Origin: CSBr16-57R1 sp041163265 | Lineage (GTDB): Bacteria; Actinomycetota; Nitriliruptoria; Nitriliruptorales; Nitriliruptoraceae | Direction: 5' to 3' | Assembly: GCA_041163265.1 (NCBI GenBank) | Contig: JBEARL010000026.1 | Location: forward strand, 1 to 16,422 | Length of the DNA stretch: 16,422 bases | In this document: in pieces, positions 1-7,037 of the stretch | Numbering within the stretch: position 1 is the stretch's first letter | Layout: each line of letters opens with the position of its first letter | Made by a program: the position numbers and the translations under genes | Notes under the pieces: generated by a model | Told to the model about the DNA's origin: nothing | Databases searched by the model: none | Seen by the model: only the letters and a program-made list of their open reading frames with translations

Positions 1-366
1 CGCCGCATGCGCCGCGGCGCGCTGCGCTCGGCCCTCGCCGACCGCCTCGCGGCCGAGCGCATCGTCGTCGTCGACCGGTTCACCTTCGACGCCCCGCGGA
101 CGAAGGACGCGCTCGCCGCGCTGGCCGCGCTCGGCGCCGAGGGCTCGGTGCTGCTCGTCCTCGCGGACTTCGACGGGAACGCGGTCCTCTCGGTCCGCAA
201 CCTCCAGCAGGTCCACACGCTGCTGGTCGACCAGCTCAACACGCGTGACGTCCTCCTCAGCGACGTCGTCCTGATCGAGCGCGACGCCGTCGGCCTGATC
301 GGGGCGGGGCGCCGCTCGGGCGACGCCGAGATCGAGGTCGTGGACGCGGCGGAGGCGGGACGATGA
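1..366 (+). CDS. rplD: 50S ribosomal protein L4, 3' part (5' end outside window)
   Basis: The reading frame is open from the first base, so the gene is cut by the window edge. The last 121 residues are visible, roughly the C-terminal 60% of a protein usually about 200-220 residues long. The family signature is clear: a basic RRGALRSAL segment, then VVDRF and TKDAL, then LRNLQQVHTLLVDQLNTRD close to the C-terminus. L4 is an early 23S rRNA binder whose extended loop (not in this window) lines the exit tunnel. In E. coli it also represses the S10 operon; nothing here shows whether that applies. The TGA stop overlaps the rplW start as ATGA (363-366), suggesting translational coupling. The ATG at position 7 is internal and not the true start. 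Confidence 0.96.
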   Translation, partial: RRMRRGALRSALADRLAAERIVVVDRFTFDAPRTKDALAALAALGAEGSVLLVLADFDGNAVLSVRNLQQVHTLLVDQLNTRDVLLSDVVLIERDAVGLIGAGRRSGDAEIEVVDAAEAGR

Positions 367-653
367 GGGACCACAGGGACGTCATCATCCGGCCCGTCAT
401 CTCGGAGAAGTCGTACGAGATGATCTCGGAGAACAAGTACACGTTCGTCGTGGACCCGCGGGCGAACAAGGTGCACATCCGCCAGGCCGTCGAGGCCATC
501 TTCGGCGTGCGCGTCCTCGCGGTGAACACGCTGAACCGGCGCGGCAAGGTGAAGCGGCGCGGCCTGACGGTCGGGAAGCGCCCGGACACCAAGCGCGCCA
601 TCGTGACGGTCGCGCCGGGTGACCGCATCGAGCTGTTCGACGCCGGCATCTGA
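363..653 (+). CDS. rplW: 50S ribosomal protein L23
   Basis: This 96-residue protein has the normal length for bacterial L23. The start HRDVIIRPVISEKSYEM and the central YTFVVDPRANKVHIRQAVE are the classic L23 pattern, and the basic loop RRGKVKRRGLTVGKRPDTKRA is the rRNA-binding extension. L23 sits at the rim of the polypeptide exit tunnel and is the docking site for trigger factor and SRP in characterised bacteria. The ATG at 363 overlaps the rplD stop and has a GGAGG Shine-Dalgarno sequence at 351-355, seven bases upstream. A 20-nt spacer leads to rplB. Nothing unusual is seen. Confidence 0.98.
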   Translation: MRDHRDVIIRPVISEKSYEMISENKYTFVVDPRANKVHIRQAVEAIFGVRVLAVNTLNRRGKVKRRGLTVGKRPDTKRAIVTVAPGDRIELFDAGI

Positions 654-673
654 CCGGCCACCGGAGACCGACG

Positions 674-1507
674 ATGGGCATCCGCAAGTACCGACCGACC
701 ACCGCCTCGCGGCGGGGGGCCTCGGTCAGCGACTTCGAGGCCGTGACGCGCTCGCGTCCGGAGAAGTCGCTGCTGGCCCCCGGCCGCTCGAAGGCGGGCC
801 GCAACGCGTACGGCCGCATCACGAGCCGGCACCGCGGAGGCGGCCACAAGCGTCGCTACCGCATCGTGGACTTCCGCCGCAACAAGGACGGCGTCCCCGC
901 CACGGTCGCCGCGGTCGAGTACGACCCGAACCGGTCGTCCCGGATCGCGCTGCTCCACTACCACGACGGCGAGAAGCGCTACATCCTCGCGCCGCGGAAC
1001 CTCCGCGTCGGCCAGGTCGTCGAGTCGGGCCCTGCGGCCGACATCAAGCCGGGGAACGCGCTGCCGCTGCAGAACATCCCCGTCGGCACCGTCGTCCACG
1101 CCGTCGAGCTGCGTCCCGGCGGCGGCGCGAAGATGGGCCGCTCGGCCGGGACGGCCATCCAGCTCCTCGCCAAGGAGGGCGCCACGGCGGCGCTCCGCCT
1201 GCCCTCGGGCGAGATCCGGCTGGTCGACGCCCGCTGCCGCGCCACCGTCGGCTCGGTCGGCAACGAGGAGCACGAGCTGATCAAGCTCGGCAAGGCCGGC
1301 CGCTCGCGGTGGGCCGGACGCCGCCCGCAGTCGCGCGGCGTCGTCATGAACCCCGTCGACCACCCGCTCGGCGGTGGTGAGGGTCGCTCGTCCGGCGGCC
1401 GCCACCCGGTCGACCCGTGGGGCAACCCCGAGCGCCGCACCCGCAGCAAGAAGAAGGCCTCGAACAAGGCGATCATCCGTCGCCGTGGCCGGAACCGGAG
1501 CCGCTGA
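674..1507 (+). CDS. rplB: 50S ribosomal protein L2
   Basis: The 277-residue product has the full family length. It begins MGIRKYRPTTASRR and carries RHRGGGHKRRYRIVDFRR (about 53-70) in the OB-fold half. The SH3-like half follows, with the conserved C-terminal segment GVVMNPVDHPLGGGEG (222-237) and a basic tail ending RRRGRNRSR. H230 in the NPVDHP motif matches the conserved histidine (H229 in E. coli) near the peptidyl transferase centre. L2 is needed for subunit joining and for assembly of the catalytic core. A GGAG at 663-666 sits seven bases before ATG 674. Its TGA shares a base with the rpsS start (TGATG, 1505-1509). Confidence 0.99.
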   Translation: MGIRKYRPTTASRRGASVSDFEAVTRSRPEKSLLAPGRSKAGRNAYGRITSRHRGGGHKRRYRIVDFRRNKDGVPATVAAVEYDPNRSSRIALLHYHDGEKRYILAPRNLRVGQVVESGPAADIKPGNALPLQNIPVGTVVHAVELRPGGGAKMGRSAGTAIQLLAKEGATAALRLPSGEIRLVDARCRATVGSVGNEEHELIKLGKAGRSRWAGRRPQSRGVVMNPVDHPLGGGEGRSSGGRHPVDPWGNPERRTRSKKKASNKAIIRRRGRNRSR

Positions 1508-1794
1508 TGCCCCGCAGCCTGAAGAAGGGTCCGTTCGTCGACGACCATCTCATGAAGAAGGTCGACGAGCAGAACGCGCGCAACGACAAGCGGGTCATCC
1601 GCACGTGGTCGCGCCGCTCGACCATCTTCCCGGAGATGGTCGGCCACACCATCGCCGTCCACGACGGCCGCCAGCACGTGCCGGTGTTCATCTCGGAGTC
1701 GATGGTCGGCCACAAGCTCGGCGAGTTCGCGCCCACGCGCTCCATCAAGTGGGGCGGCGCCGGTGAGAAGCAGGCGCAGAAGGGTCGCCGATGA
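1507..1794 (+). CDS. rpsS: 30S ribosomal protein S19
   Basis: The product has 95 residues, starting MPRSLKKGPFVDDHLMKKV and ending in the GEFAPTRSIKWGG region, followed by a short basic tail; all are diagnostic for S19. The open frame extends upstream to 1417, but ATG 1507 is the start that gives the conserved N-terminus, and it forms a TGATG overlap with rplB. S19 lies in the 30S head, pairs with S13 and contacts the A-site finger region of 23S rRNA. The stop overlaps rplV as ATGA (1791-1794), so rplB-rpsS-rplV are probably coupled in translation. Confidence 0.98.
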   Translation: MPRSLKKGPFVDDHLMKKVDEQNARNDKRVIRTWSRRSTIFPEMVGHTIAVHDGRQHVPVFISESMVGHKLGEFAPTRSIKWGGAGEKQAQKGRR

Positions 1795-2147
1795 GCACCG
1801 ACGCCGTGCAGGTCCGCGCGACCGCGAAGTACGTCCACGTCAGCGCGTCCAAGATCCGCCAGCTGACGCCGCTGATCGTCGGCCGTCCCGTGGCCGAGGC
1901 CGCGACGGTGCTGCGCCTCTCCGGCAAGGCGGTCGCCGAGCCCCTCCTGAAGGTCCTCGGGTCGGCGGTCGCGAACGCCGAGACCAACGACGGCTACGAC
2001 CCCGACGAGCTGGTCGTCGCGAACGCCTACGCCGACGAGGGGCCGACCATGAAGCGGTTCCGCCCGCGCGCCCAGGGCCGCGCCTACCGCATCCGCAAGC
2101 GCACGAGCCACATCACCGTGGTCGTCGCGCCCGCCGAGGAGCGCTGA
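1791..2147 (+). CDS. rplV: 50S ribosomal protein L22
   Basis: This is a full-length 118-residue L22. The N-terminal half has VRATAKYVHVSASKIRQLTPLI and the LLKVLGSAVANAETNDGYD helix. The C-terminal part has the MKRFRPRAQGRAYRIRKR segment, whose beta-hairpin reaches into the exit tunnel and forms part of the macrolide-sensitive constriction, and ends with SHITVVV. The start ATG 1791 overlaps the rpsS stop. The Shine-Dalgarno match upstream is weak (AGAAGGG), which fits a gene translated by coupling. A single base separates its TGA from the rpsC ATG. Confidence 0.98.
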   Translation: MSTDAVQVRATAKYVHVSASKIRQLTPLIVGRPVAEAATVLRLSGKAVAEPLLKVLGSAVANAETNDGYDPDELVVANAYADEGPTMKRFRPRAQGRAYRIRKRTSHITVVVAPAEER

Positions 2148-2148
2148 G

Positions 2149-3138
2149 ATGGGCCAGAAGGTCAACCCGAACGGCTTCCGCCTCGGCATCACGACCGAGT
2201 GGACCTCGCGCTGGATCGCGGACCGCAAGTCGTACGCGGACTACGTCCACGAGGACGCGCGCATCCGCGGCTACCTGCGCGAGCGCGTCCGCCACGCCGG
2301 CGTCAGCCGCATCGACATCACCCGGACCCGCGACAAGACCGAGATCGCGCTGCTCGCGGCGCGCCCGGGCATCGTCATCGGCCGCCGCGGCACCGAGGCC
2401 GAGATGATCCGCGCCAGCCTCGAGAAGCTGGTCGGCCACAAGGTGCAGCTGGACATCCACGAGGTGAAGAACCCCGACCTCGACGCCCAGGTCATCGCCT
2501 ACAACGTCGCCGAGCAGCTGCGCGGACGGGTCTCGTTCCGCCGCGCCATGCGCCGCGCCGTCCAGACCGCGCAGAAGGCCGGCGCGAAGGGGATCCGCAT
2601 CCAGGTCGGCGGCCGCCTCGGCGGCTCCGAGATGAGCCGGTCCGAGTGGTACCGCGAGGGCCGCGTGCCGCTGCACACGCTGCGCGCCAAGGTCGACTAC
2701 GGCTTCGACGAGGCCCGCACCACGTACGGCCGTATCGGCGTCAAGGTCTGGGTCTACACCGGTGACGCCATCGGCTCCGGCGAGGAGGCCGAGGCGCAGC
2801 GCGCCATGGACCGCGCGAAGGCGCTGGCCGAGGGCCGCCAGGTCGACGACCGTCCGCGCCGCAAGGCGACCCGCAAGGCGGCAACCGTCGCCAAGCGGGT
2901 CACCGGCGTCGGCACCCGCCCGGCCCGTCCGGCCGGCGAGGCCGCCCCGGCCACCGAGGCCGCTCCCGCCGCCGAGGTCGCCGCGACCGAGCCGGTCGAG
3001 GCCCCCGTGGAGCAGGCCCCCGAGGCCACCGAGGCCGCTGCGGTCGAGGCCGTCGCGTCGCCCGAGCCGGTCGACGAGGCGCCGGTCGCCGCGGCCGAGC
3101 CGGCCGAGGCCGAGGACCGTCCGGGAGGTGACGCCTGA
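2149..3138 (+). CDS. rpsC: 30S ribosomal protein S3 with long acidic Ala/Glu/Pro tail
   Basis: The product has 329 residues, against roughly 210-280 for most S3 proteins. Residues 1-230 are ordinary S3: MGQKVNPNGFRLGI at the start, a type-2 KH domain with the GRRG loop (78-81) in PGIVIGRRGTEAEMI, and the C-terminal domain with GRLGGSEMSRSEWYREGRVPL (about 155-175) and RIGVKVWVYTGD. A basic linker (236-260, rich in K and R) follows. Residues 264-329 are an Ala/Glu/Pro/Val tail with many acidic and almost no basic residues, predicted disordered. S3 forms the mRNA entry site with S4 and S5. A GAGGAG at 2136-2141 gives a good start. The strong GGGAGGTG for rplP lies inside the tail coding sequence. 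Confidence 0.98.
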   Translation: MGQKVNPNGFRLGITTEWTSRWIADRKSYADYVHEDARIRGYLRERVRHAGVSRIDITRTRDKTEIALLAARPGIVIGRRGTEAEMIRASLEKLVGHKVQLDIHEVKNPDLDAQVIAYNVAEQLRGRVSFRRAMRRAVQTAQKAGAKGIRIQVGGRLGGSEMSRSEWYREGRVPLHTLRAKVDYGFDEARTTYGRIGVKVWVYTGDAIGSGEEAEAQRAMDRAKALAEGRQVDDRPRRKATRKAATVAKRVTGVGTRPARPAGEAAPATEAAPAAEVAATEPVEAPVEQAPEATEAAAVEAVASPEPVDEAPVAAAEPAEAEDRPGGDA

Positions 3139-3554
3139 TGCTGTCGCCGAAGCGCGTCAAGCACCGCAAGCAGCACCGGCCGCGTCCCCTCAAGGGCCTC
3201 TCGACCGGGCACACCGAGGTCTACGTCGGTGACTACGGCCTGATGGCGACGACGCCGGGCTGGATCACCGCGCGGCAGATCGAGGCCGCCCGCATCGCGA
3301 TGACGCGTGCGGTCAAGCGTGGCGGGAAGATCCGGATCACGATCTTCCCGGACCGCTCGATCACCCGGAAGCCGCTCGAGACCCGCATGGGCTCCGGCAA
3401 GGGCGCGCCCGACCACTGGGTCGCCGCCGTCAAGCCTGGCCGGGTCATGTTCGAGATCGGCGGCGTGCCGGCCGACCTCGCGCGCGAGGCGCTCCGCAAG
3501 GCCGCGCACAAGCTGCCGGTCGGGACGAAGTTCGTGAGCCGGGAGGACATGTGA
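3138..3554 (+). CDS. rplP: 50S ribosomal protein L16
   Basis: The 138-residue product starts MLSPKRVKHRKQHRPRPLKG and carries FGDYGL-like GDYGLMATTPGWITARQIEAAR and the RMGSGKGAPDHWVA loop (83-96), all standard for L16. R83 in this loop corresponds to the arginine that is hydroxylated in some proteobacteria; no inference is made for this organism. L16 organises the A-site tRNA region and is added late in 50S assembly. ATG 3138 forms TGATG with the rpsC stop, with GGAGG at 3124-3128 nine bases upstream. Its own stop forms a TGATG overlap with rpmC. Confidence 0.98.
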   Translation: MLSPKRVKHRKQHRPRPLKGLSTGHTEVYVGDYGLMATTPGWITARQIEAARIAMTRAVKRGGKIRITIFPDRSITRKPLETRMGSGKGAPDHWVAAVKPGRVMFEIGGVPADLAREALRKAAHKLPVGTKFVSREDM

Positions 3555-3763
3555 TGACCGCGACCGAGCTCCGCGAGCTCCCCGACGACGAGCTGCGCCA
3601 GCGCTACGCCGAGGCCAAGGAGGAGCTGTTCAACCTCCGGTTCCAGGCCGTGACCGGACAGCTCGACGACCCGCGTCGCCTCGGACGCGTCCGTCGCGAC
3701 ATCGCACGGGTCCTGACGGTGATGCGCGAGCGCGAGATCGCCGCCGCGCGCGGGAGGGCATGA
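3554..3763 (+). CDS. rpmC: 50S ribosomal protein L29
   Basis: This small, mostly helical protein has 69 residues. The pattern TELRELPDDELRQRYAEAKEELFNLRFQ followed by a basic RVRRDIARVLTVMRER helix is typical of the two-helix hairpin of L29. L29 binds 23S rRNA beside L23 at the tunnel exit. Two starts are possible: GTG 3551 or ATG 3554. ATG 3554 is preferred because GGAGG at 3542-3546 is then seven bases away rather than four, and because it recreates the TGATG junction used elsewhere in the operon. Confidence 0.96.
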   Translation: MTATELRELPDDELRQRYAEAKEELFNLRFQAVTGQLDDPRRLGRVRRDIARVLTVMREREIAAARGRA

Positions 3764-3765
3764 CG

Positions 3766-4032
3766 ATGACCGCAGCCGACGAGCGCGGGGTCCGCAAGGA
3801 GCGGCAGGGCGTGGTCGTGTCCGACGTCCAGGACAAGACCATCATCGTCCGCGTCGACCGGACCACCACGCACCGCCTGTACGGCAAGACGATCCGCGTC
3901 TCGAAGCGGTACCACGCCCACGACGAGGCGAACGACGCCCGCGTCGGGGACACGGTCCGCATCGTCGAGACCCGGCCGCTGTCCAAGCTGAAGCGCTGGC
4001 GCCTCGTCGAGGTCGTCGAGCGCGCCGCCTGA
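3766..4032 (+). CDS. rpsQ: 30S ribosomal protein S17
   Basis: S17 is recognised by RKERQGVVVSDVQDKTIIVRV, the HRLYGKTIRVSKRYHAHDEAN segment and RIVETRPLSKLKRWRLVEVV, which make up its OB fold. It is a primary 16S rRNA binder in the 30S body. There are two in-frame ATGs. ATG 3760 overlaps the rpmC stop (ATGA) but lies only two bases after GGAGG (3753-3757). ATG 3766 lies eight bases after it and is chosen here, giving 88 residues; using 3760 would add Met-Thr. A 42-nt spacer to rplN marks the classical S10/spc boundary, and I see no convincing promoter in it. Confidence 0.97.
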   Translation: MTAADERGVRKERQGVVVSDVQDKTIIVRVDRTTTHRLYGKTIRVSKRYHAHDEANDARVGDTVRIVETRPLSKLKRWRLVEVVERAA

Positions 4033-4074
4033 CCGAACCACCGACCACCCGCCCCACGGGACGGAGAGGGACCG

Positions 4075-4443
4075 ATGATCCAGACCGAATCGCGCCTCGG
4101 CGTGGCCGACAACTCCGGCGCGCGCGAGGTGCTCTGCATCCGCGTGCTCGGCGGCTCCAACCGCCGGTACGCGTCGCTCGGCGACGTCTTCATCGGGACC
4201 GTCAAGCAGGCCATCCCGTCGGCGAACGTCAAGAAGGGCGAGGTCGTCCGGTGCGTCGTGGTCCGGACCACGAAGGAGCGGCGGCGCCCCGACGGCTCGT
4301 ACATCCGGTTCGACGACAACGCCTGCGTGATCATCAAGCCCGACGGCACGCCCCGCGGGACCCGCATCTTCGGTCCCGTCGCGCGGGAGCTGCGGGACGC
4401 CAAGTTCATGCGCATCATCTCGCTGGCGCCGGAGGTGCTCTGA
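4075..4443 (+). CDS. rplN: 50S ribosomal protein L14
   Basis: The 122-residue product is exactly the usual length for L14. MIQTESRLGVADNSGAREV at the start, the PSANVKKGEVVRCVVVRTTKE core and NACVIIKPDGTPRGTRIFGPVAREL at the end are near-consensus. L14 sits at the subunit interface (bridge B8) and is the target of the silencing factor RsfS in characterised bacteria. It opens the spc block. A GAGAGGG purine run at 4064-4070 precedes ATG 4075. The stop shares a base with the rplX start (TGATG, 4441-4445). Confidence 0.98.
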   Translation: MIQTESRLGVADNSGAREVLCIRVLGGSNRRYASLGDVFIGTVKQAIPSANVKKGEVVRCVVVRTTKERRRPDGSYIRFDDNACVIIKPDGTPRGTRIFGPVARELRDAKFMRIISLAPEVL

Positions 4444-4772
4444 TGGAGCGGATCCGCAAGGACGACGAGGTCAAGGTCATCGCCGGCAAGGACCGCGGCC
4501 GCACCGGTCGCGTCGTCCGCGTGCTCCGCGACCGGGACCGCGTCCTGGTCGAGGGCGTGAACCGCGTGAAGAAGCACCAGCGTCCGCGCCAGACGGCGGC
4601 GGGCGTGGACGAGGGCGGCATCGTCGAGATGGAGGCCCCCGTCCACCTCAGCAACGTCATGCCGGTCTGCCCGTCCTGCGGCGAGGCGACCCGCGTCGGC
4701 TACGCCTACGAGACCGAGGGCGACCGCCGCAGCAAGACCCGTGTCTGCAAGCGCTGCAGCGCCACGTTCTGA
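4443..4772 (+). CDS. rplX: 50S ribosomal protein L24 with Cys4 motif
   Basis: The 109-residue product begins MERIRKDDEVKVIAGKDRGRTGRV, the KOW motif of L24, then has a VEGVNRVKKHQRP loop and EAPVHLSNVM. The C-terminus carries CPSC (C76, C79) and CKRC (C102, C105), a zinc-ribbon-like Cys4 set found in many but not all bacterial L24 proteins; metal binding is inferred. L24 is one of the initiators of 50S assembly and lies near the tunnel exit. An open frame continues upstream into rplN, but ATG 4443 with GGAGG at 4431-4435 gives the conserved start. Confidence 0.97.
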   Translation: MERIRKDDEVKVIAGKDRGRTGRVVRVLRDRDRVLVEGVNRVKKHQRPRQTAAGVDEGGIVEMEAPVHLSNVMPVCPSCGEATRVGYAYETEGDRRSKTRVCKRCSATF

Positions 4773-4794
4773 CCCGCGACCCCAGGACCCGATC

Positions 4795-5373
4795 ATGAGC
4801 ACCGCGACCGACGCCCGGCCGATGCCGCGCCTCAAGCGTCGCTACCTCGACGAGGTGGCGCCGGCCCTGCGCACCCAGCTGGGCCTCGCGAACGTCATGC
4901 AGACGCCGCGCTTCGAGAAGATCGTGGTCAACGTCGGCCTCGGCGAGACGATCACGGACTCGAAGGCGCTCGACGGCGCGATGCGCGACCTCGCGGCCAT
5001 CACCGGGCAGAAGCCCCGCGTCAACCGGGCCCGGAAGTCCATCGCCGCGTTCAAGCTGCGCGAGGGCATGCCGATCGGCATCAAGGTCACCCTCCGCGGG
5101 GACCGCATGTGGGAGTTCCTCGACCGCGTCATCTCGGTCGCGCTGCCCCGCATCCGCGACTTCCGCGGGATGAACCCCCGCTCGTTCGACGGGCGCGGCA
5201 ACTACACGTTCGGCCTCACCGAGCAGCTCGTGTTCCCCGAGGTCCGGTACGACCAGGTCGACGCCGTCCGCGGGATGGACGTCACCATCGTCACCACCGC
5301 CGACTCCGATGAGCGGGCCCGCGCCCTGCTCGACGCGTTCGGCTTCCCGTTCGTCCGCAGCCAGGAGTCCTGA
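4795..5373 (+). CDS. rplE: 50S ribosomal protein L5
   Basis: The product has 192 residues, slightly longer than the usual ~180 because of a short N-terminal MSTATDARPMP extension. Family hallmarks are NVMQTPRFEKIVVNVGLGE, ITGQKPRVNRARKSIAAFKLREGMPIG in separate blocks, the DRVISVALPRIRDFRGMN segment and NYTFGLTEQLVFPE. L5 binds 5S rRNA and helix 84, touches P-site tRNA and meets S13 in an intersubunit bridge. The start at 4795 is supported by AGGA at 4784-4787. A GTG at 4741 in the same frame lies inside rplX and is rejected. One base separates the stop from the rpsN ATG. Confidence 0.98.
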   Translation: MSTATDARPMPRLKRRYLDEVAPALRTQLGLANVMQTPRFEKIVVNVGLGETITDSKALDGAMRDLAAITGQKPRVNRARKSIAAFKLREGMPIGIKVTLRGDRMWEFLDRVISVALPRIRDFRGMNPRSFDGRGNYTFGLTEQLVFPEVRYDQVDAVRGMDVTIVTTADSDERARALLDAFGFPFVRSQES

Positions 5374-5374
5374 C

Positions 5375-5560
5375 ATGGCGAAGAAGTCGAAGATCGCGGC
5401 GCAGAAGCGCGGTTCGCGGTTCAAGGTCCGCGAGTACACGCGGTGCCAGCGCTGCGGCCGCCCGCGGTCGGTCTACCAGCGCTTCCGCCTCTGCCGGATC
5501 TGCCTGCGCGAGATGGCCCACGCCGGCGAGCTGCCGGGCGTCCAGAAGGCCAGCTGGTAG
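5375..5560 (+). CDS. rpsN: 30S ribosomal protein S14, zinc-binding type Z
   Basis: The 61-residue length and four cysteines, CQRC (C24, C27) and CRIC (C40, C43), identify the short zinc-ribbon form of S14 (also named rpsZ), rather than the ~100-residue cysteine-free form. MAKKSKIAAQKR at the start and LREMAHAGELPGVQKASW at the end are typical. S14 binds 16S rRNA in the 30S head beside S3, S10 and S19. The start has AGGAG at 5363-5367. Many Actinomycetota also encode a zinc-independent paralogue elsewhere under Zur control; whether this genome does cannot be seen here. Confidence 0.98.
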   Translation: MAKKSKIAAQKRGSRFKVREYTRCQRCGRPRSVYQRFRLCRICLREMAHAGELPGVQKASW

Positions 5561-5596
5561 CCGCCCACCGGCGTCCGCCGCGGCGCCGTCCACCAC

Positions 5597-5620
5597 CGCA
5601 CGACCGACCGCACGACCGAC
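5597..5620 (+). repeat. perfect 12-bp tandem repeat (2 copies) in the rpsN-rpsH spacer
   Basis: The unit CGCACGACCGAC occurs twice head to tail (5597-5608 and 5609-5620) in the 111-nt spacer between rpsN and rpsH. It is non-coding in every plausible reading. It could be a slippage product of high-G+C DNA or part of a leader; no function can be assigned. Confidence 0.7.
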
Positions 5621-5634
5621 CTCGAAGGGAAGTA

Positions 5635-5649
5635 CGGGGCAGGGCCCCG
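5635..5649 (+). promoter_or_regulatory. short hairpin upstream of rpsH
   Basis: Arms CGGGGC (5635-5640) and GCCCCG (5644-5649) form a perfect 6-bp stem with an AGG loop. It ends 10 bases before the GGAG Shine-Dalgarno of rpsH. There is no U-run, so it is not a classical terminator. The spacer is unusually long for this operon, so a pausing or regulatory role is possible, but a chance hairpin cannot be excluded at this G+C content. Confidence 0.35.
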
Positions 5650-5671
5650 CAACCCCGATGGAGCCAGACCG

Positions 5672-6070
5672 ATGACGATGACCGACCCCGTGGCCGACAT
5701 GCTGACGCGTGTCCGCAACGCGTCGCTCGCGTACCACGACACCGTGACGATGCCGTCGTCCCGCATGAAGGCGGCGCTGGCGGAGGTGCTCGCGGACGAG
5801 GGCTACATCCAGGGCTGGTCGGTCGAGCCGACCGAGCCGCAGGCGACGCTGACCATCCGCCTCAAGTACGGCCCGAACCGCGAGCGCGTCATCGCCGGCC
5901 TCCGCCGGATCTCGAAGCCGGGCCTGCGCGTCTACGTCAAGCGGACCGAGATCCCCCGCGTGCTCGGCGGGCTCGGCGTCGCCATCCTGTCCACCAACGA
6001 GGGGCTCGTCACCGACCGGACCGCGCGCAAGCGCGGCCTCGGCGGCGAGCTCGTCGCCTACGTGTGGTGA
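5672..6070 (+). CDS. rpsH: 30S ribosomal protein S8
   Basis: The 132-residue product starts MTMTDPVADMLTRVRNASLAYHD, the near-universal S8 N-terminus. It ends with RVYVKRTEIPRVLGGLG, the STNEGLVTDRTARKRGLGGE 16S-binding segment and AYVW. S8 is a primary binder of the 16S central domain and, in E. coli, the translational repressor of the spc operon through a site near rplE. I do not see an obvious copy of that site here. ATG 5672 is eight bases after GGAG (5660-5663). A second ATG at 5678 fits less well. Confidence 0.98.
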   Translation: MTMTDPVADMLTRVRNASLAYHDTVTMPSSRMKAALAEVLADEGYIQGWSVEPTEPQATLTIRLKYGPNRERVIAGLRRISKPGLRVYVKRTEIPRVLGGLGVAILSTNEGLVTDRTARKRGLGGELVAYVW

Positions 6071-6080
6071 CGAGGTAGCC

Positions 6081-6620
6081 ATGTCGCGCATCGGTAGGAA
6101 CCCCGTCCCCGTCCCCTCCGGGGTGGAGGCCGCCATCGACGGCCTGCACGTCCGCGTCAAGGGGCCCAAGGGTCAGCTCGAGGCCACCATGCCCTCGGGC
6201 GTCTCGATCCGCACCGAGGGCGACCAGCTCCTCGTCGAGCGCGCCGGCGACTCGCCCCGCGAGCGCTCGCGCCACGGTCTGGTCCGGTCGCTCATCGCCA
6301 ACATGGTCACCGGCGTCACCGAGGGCTACTCGATCACGCTCGACATGATCGGCGTCGGGTACCGCGCGGCGCTGAAGGGCCGCGACCTCGAGCTGCAGGT
6401 CGGCTTCTCGCACCCGGTCCGCATCGCGGCCCCGTCCGGCATCACCTTCGAGGTCCCGGCCCCCACGCGCATCGTGGTCTCGGGCATCGACAAGGCGCTG
6501 GTCGGCCAGGTCGCCGCGGACATCCGCCGGGTGCGTCCGCCCGAGCCGTACAAGGGCAAGGGCATCCGGTACGAGGACGAGGTCGTCAAGCGCAAGGCGG
6601 GCAAGGCCGCAGGCCGCTGA
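6081..6620 (+). CDS. rplF: 50S ribosomal protein L6
   Basis: The 179-residue product has the normal L6 length and two-domain layout: MSRIGRNPVPVPSGVEA and HVRVKGPKGQLEATM in the first half, then GVGYRAALKGRDLELQVGFSHPV, SGIDKALVGQVAADIRRVRPPEPYKGKGIRYEDE split across the second. L6 binds near the sarcin-ricin loop and supports factor binding. The start has GAGGT within the ten bases after the rpsH stop. The spacer to rplR (6621-6658) contains the 12-bp palindrome GCGGGGCCCCGC at 6627-6638. Confidence 0.98.
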   Translation: MSRIGRNPVPVPSGVEAAIDGLHVRVKGPKGQLEATMPSGVSIRTEGDQLLVERAGDSPRERSRHGLVRSLIANMVTGVTEGYSITLDMIGVGYRAALKGRDLELQVGFSHPVRIAAPSGITFEVPAPTRIVVSGIDKALVGQVAADIRRVRPPEPYKGKGIRYEDEVVKRKAGKAAGR

Positions 6621-6658
6621 CGTCACGCGGGGCCCCGCCCCGCCCAGGAGGACTCCAG

Positions 6659-7018
6659 ATGCACACGACCGAGAAGCGGGCCGCCCGCCGCCGGCGCCAC
6701 CTCTCCCTGCGGCGCCGCGTCAGCGGCACCGCGGCGAGGCCGCGCCTCTCCGTGTACCGCAGCAACAGCCACATCTACGCGCAGCTCATCGACGACGAGC
6801 GCGGCCACACCCTGGTCGCCGCGTCGTCGCGCGAGGCGGGCGTCCCGGCAGGCGAGGGCGGTAAGACCGCCGTCGCCCGTCGCGTCGGCGCGCTCCTCGG
6901 CGAGCGCGCGGTCGCCGCGGGTGTCACCACCTGCGTGTTCGACCGTGGCGGTAACCGCTACGCCGGTCGCGTCGCGTCCCTCGCCGAGGGCGCGCGCGAA
7001 GCCGGCCTGACCTTCTGA
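6659..7018 (+). CDS. rplR: 50S ribosomal protein L18
   Basis: The 119-residue product matches L18 in length. It has a basic N-terminus (KRAARRRRHLSLRRRVSGT), then ARPRLSVYRSNSHIYAQLIDD, TLVAASS and FDRGGNRYAGRVASLAEGAREAGL, the most conserved stretch. L18 binds 5S rRNA and helps anchor it, with L5, in the central protuberance. AGGAGGA at 6646-6652 gives a strong ribosome-binding site before ATG 6659. Neighbours rplF and rpsE are in the standard spc order. Confidence 0.98.
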   Translation: MHTTEKRAARRRRHLSLRRRVSGTAARPRLSVYRSNSHIYAQLIDDERGHTLVAASSREAGVPAGEGGKTAVARRVGALLGERAVAAGVTTCVFDRGGNRYAGRVASLAEGAREAGLTF

Positions 7019-7037
7019 CGGCACGAGGAGCGACGAG

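Noticed and set aside
257..1405. A long minus-strand open frame across rplD, rplW and rplB
   Set aside because: Same high-G+C shadow effect; no domain and no ribosome-binding site, and the sense genes are certain.
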